A stretch of DNA of 64,000 nucleotides from Ketobacter sp964016105. GTDB taxonomy: Bacteria > Pseudomonadota > Gammaproteobacteria > Pseudomonadales > Ketobacteraceae. The stretch is taken from positions 124,001-188,000 of the forward strand of contig CAXHEX010000001.1 of the NCBI GenBank assembly GCA_964016105.1. The letters run 5' to 3'. Positions 61,940 through 64,000 of this stretch are shown here, piece by piece. The notes beneath the pieces are model-generated. The model was given only the letters and a program-made list of their open reading frames with translations, was not told where the DNA came from and ran no database searches. The position numbers and the translations under genes were made by a program. How positions within the stretch are numbered: the stretch's first letter is position 1; every line of letters begins with the position of its first letter.

Positions 61940-63100
61940 ATGTGGGTAAGACTTCTCATGGAACCATCACCTTTAATGAACTTATTCATCATTTCGCATG
62001 GATTCCAAGTTCATTACACTTTGGGATTTACTAATGGCGTTGCATCCGATGGTATCAATCCTACCTTGGTCCACTCATCCAACCTACAACCCAGCAGCCT
62101 TGAACCCAATATTCGGTCCGTCGATTTTGGACAAAACCTGGGAAACGAGAAATCATTAGCTGAAAAGGTTAGTAATTTTTTACGCTATAACTTCCTGCTA
62201 TTCGCGCGAACCTTGGGGTTTCGTAGAAAAATAGTCCATATTATTGGTCTTTTCCCAAATGAGTGGATAAATGGCATTTTACAGGGTTTTTGGTTTCGGC
62301 TTTTCAACAAGAAATATTTGCTTACTGTCCACAACCTACTCCCACACGAACATCACACGCTCTATAAGTGGTGTTTATATTGGATTATTTACAGAATACC
62401 TTCACGGTTAATTGTTCATACAGATAAAATGAAACAGGACTTGGTGGAACAATATGGAATATCCGACCGTCACATCATGGTGGTCGAACATGGCATCAAT
62501 GATGAAGTACCCATCACCAGCCTAACGAAGGATGAATCTAGAAAGGTCCTAGGGCTAGACACCATTCAGCCACAGCCTATCGTGCTATTATTTTTTGGCA
62601 GGATTAGCCCATATAAGGGCCTTGATAAACTCATTGAAGCTTTTGGAAAGCTTGACCAACGTTTTCATTTGGTTATTGCAGGTCGGGCTAAAACCGAATA
62701 TGCCAAAGTCATAGACGCCGCTATAGAAGCTTGCCCAACAAAAAGCCGAATTTCTTACTTTAACGACTGGATTGAAGATGACGAAATTGAACGGTTTTTT
62801 AAAGCAGCGGATTATTTGATTCTACCTTATAAGCACATTGATCAGAGCGGTGTCATCTTCTTGAGCTTTAAATTTGGTTTACCCATCATAGCCACAGACG
62901 TAGGCTCCGTGAAAAACTACATTGGCGACATTGCCGGAATAACCGTGCCATCATGCGATCCTGATCAATTAGCCAAGAGTATCATGGAATCCGCATCCAG
63001 CAATAAATTCGATAGCGAACAAATAAAAACATATAGCCATAAGTTTGATTGGAAAAACACGCTTAAACCCCTTCTTAGATACTATAACGATCACGGTTAA
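61940..63100 (+). CDS. Glycosyltransferase family 4
   Basis: The 386-residue GT-B enzyme has a donor-binding half with PIVLLFFGRISPYKGLDKLIEA, and then the ED-type stretch YLILPYKHIDQSGVIFLSFKFG with PIIATDVGSVKNYI. The N-terminal half contains LLTVHNLLPHE. It makes a glycosidic bond from a nucleotide sugar. The start is unclear (ATG 61940, or 61958). It ends 14 bp before the last sulfotransferase, so the two are coupled. Confidence 0.88.
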   Translation: MWVRLLMEPSPLMNLFIISHGFQVHYTLGFTNGVASDGINPTLVHSSNLQPSSLEPNIRSVDFGQNLGNEKSLAEKVSNFLRYNFLLFARTLGFRRKIVHIIGLFPNEWINGILQGFWFRLFNKKYLLTVHNLLPHEHHTLYKWCLYWIIYRIPSRLIVHTDKMKQDLVEQYGISDRHIMVVEHGINDEVPITSLTKDESRKVLGLDTIQPQPIVLLFFGRISPYKGLDKLIEAFGKLDQRFHLVIAGRAKTEYAKVIDAAIEACPTKSRISYFNDWIEDDEIERFFKAADYLILPYKHIDQSGVIFLSFKFGLPIIATDVGSVKNYIGDIAGITVPSCDPDQLAKSIMESASSNKFDSEQIKTYSHKFDWKNTLKPLLRYYNDHG

Positions 63101-63114
63101 GGGAGTAAGTAGAT

Positions 63115-64000
63115 ATGTTTCCCAATTTTTTTGTTCTGGGCACCCAAAAGGGAGGCACAACAACTCTACAAAACCTGCTAGTTAGTCACCCTGAAATCTA
63201 TTTACCAGAACAGAAAGAAACCAAGTTCTTTGCCCGAGATAGAGAATGGCACAAAGGGTTCGAGTACTACATTGAAAAGTACTATTCAAACGTCACTACT
63301 GAAAAAGCCATAGGCGAAATCGACCCCGATTATATGTACTATGCCCCTTCACTCGAACGCATGCTGAAGACCTTCGATGAATTTTCAAACATAAAATTAA
63401 TTTTTATTCTTCGTAACCCAATAGAGCGAGCATTTTCCCACTACTTAATGTCGTTACGACGGGGCCATGAGCAACTTAAATTTGAAGACGCTTTAGCAAC
63501 TGAGCAACGCCGGTTAGAGACCGCTGATTTTGACGAGAAAATGCACTTTAGCTATATGGACCGTAGCCACTATTTACCTCAAATAGAACGCTACCTCCAA
63601 CATACTAGTAGAGAGAATATTCTGGTTTTATTCACGGAAGAGCTTGAAAGCGACCCGGCCGCCACATTGAAAAAAATTTTCCATTTTCTAAACGTGGATG
63701 AAGATTACCTACCCGTAGACGTAAATCAGCGACATCACAAAGCTACAAAACCCCGCTTTCTCGGTCTAAGACATTTTCTTGATAGTTCTGGATGGCTTAA
63801 ACTTAGCTTTCGGGCAGTTTTTCCTTTTGTCTCATTACGACAAAATTTTAAACGCACTTTACTCAGTTGGAATGAAACAGGTGAATATACTGAAAAACCC
63901 GTAATTGATGCTGAAACTCGAACTCAATTAGCAAAAGAATTAAAGCCCGACATCCAAAATCTCGCCGAGTTTTGCGGTAAGAATCTGGATCACTGGCAGT
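63115..64000 (+). CDS. Sulfotransferase, 3' end outside the window
   Basis: The frame is open from ATG 63115 (GGGAG upstream) to the right edge, 295 residues. It has the 5'-phosphosulfate loop LGTQKGGTTTLQNLLVSHPEI and the 3'-binding LIFILRNPIERAFSHYLMSL, both well kept. It is the most canonical of the four. It is 14 bp after the family 4 glycosyltransferase gene. Confidence 0.9.
   Translation, partial: MFPNFFVLGTQKGGTTTLQNLLVSHPEIYLPEQKETKFFARDREWHKGFEYYIEKYYSNVTTEKAIGEIDPDYMYYAPSLERMLKTFDEFSNIKLIFILRNPIERAFSHYLMSLRRGHEQLKFEDALATEQRRLETADFDEKMHFSYMDRSHYLPQIERYLQHTSRENILVLFTEELESDPAATLKKIFHFLNVDEDYLPVDVNQRHHKATKPRFLGLRHFLDSSGWLKLSFRAVFPFVSLRQNFKRTLLSWNETGEYTEKPVIDAETRTQLAKELKPDIQNLAEFCGKNLDHWQ

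Overview
The window looks like chromosomal DNA of a free-living, probably aquatic gammaproteobacterium. The case rests on gene types rather than any marker gene: close relatives of E. coli Tas, YedI and YebE, a TonB-dependent receptor, an LpxR-like outer-membrane protein, MAPEG and M28 proteins, AraC and TetR regulators, and an Rhs toxin. No rRNA, tRNA or CRISPR array was seen. Genus cannot be given.

Layout. (a) 1-23.9 kb is mostly ordinary accessory metabolism: the 3' end of cofH (coenzyme F420 synthesis) next to a putative F420-dependent reductase and an aldehyde dehydrogenase; an iron-sulfur CysH; GAPDH; Tas; YedI; a TonB receptor; a CBS protein; an esterase; a cytochrome P450; a DUF533 protein; an MFS transporter with a nitroreductase; a MAPEG-tetR operon with a 20-bp palindromic operator; an M28 peptidase; a large lipoprotein; two AraC regulators; LpxR. 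(b) 24.8-34.3 kb centres on a sigma-54 activator (28642-30126). To its left lies a GST / PNPOx-FNR-ferredoxin fusion / cupin operon. To its right is an operon encoding a small secreted protein, a YHS protein and a complete bufferin-type RiPP cassette: DUF2282 precursor BufA, MNIO enzyme BufB, partner BufC, DoxX and a DUF1348 protein. Both flanks carry the same palindrome about 70 bp from a -24/-12-like element, so I infer that one regulator controls both operons. (c) 34.4-39.5 kb is a compact DsrE / PLP decarboxylase / cysteine synthase-glutaredoxin operon opposite a winged-helix TPR regulator.

(d) 39.5-45.5 kb is a gene scrapyard. It holds an IS66 right end abutting a 134-bp duplicate of the DUF1348 gene, a decayed copy of part of a nearby saccharopine-dehydrogenase-like gene, a DUF2269 gene with a nonsense codon, a frameshifted saccharopine-dehydrogenase-like gene, an XRE-regulator relic, an orphan Rhs C-terminal toxin with its immunity gene, and a restriction-endonuclease fragment fused tail-on to it. 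(e) 45.5-50.3 kb is a 1509-residue Rhs protein whose C-terminus resembles the TNT NAD+ glycohydrolase, followed by a zinc-ribbon putative immunity protein.

(f) 51.4-64 kb is an exopolysaccharide locus with four sulfotransferases, a Wzy-like polymerase, a GumC/Wzz protein, a CpsD/CapB-type kinase, three glycosyltransferases and a secreted polysaccharide-lyase-like protein. The set suggests a sulfated extracellular polysaccharide. The locus continues past the right edge.
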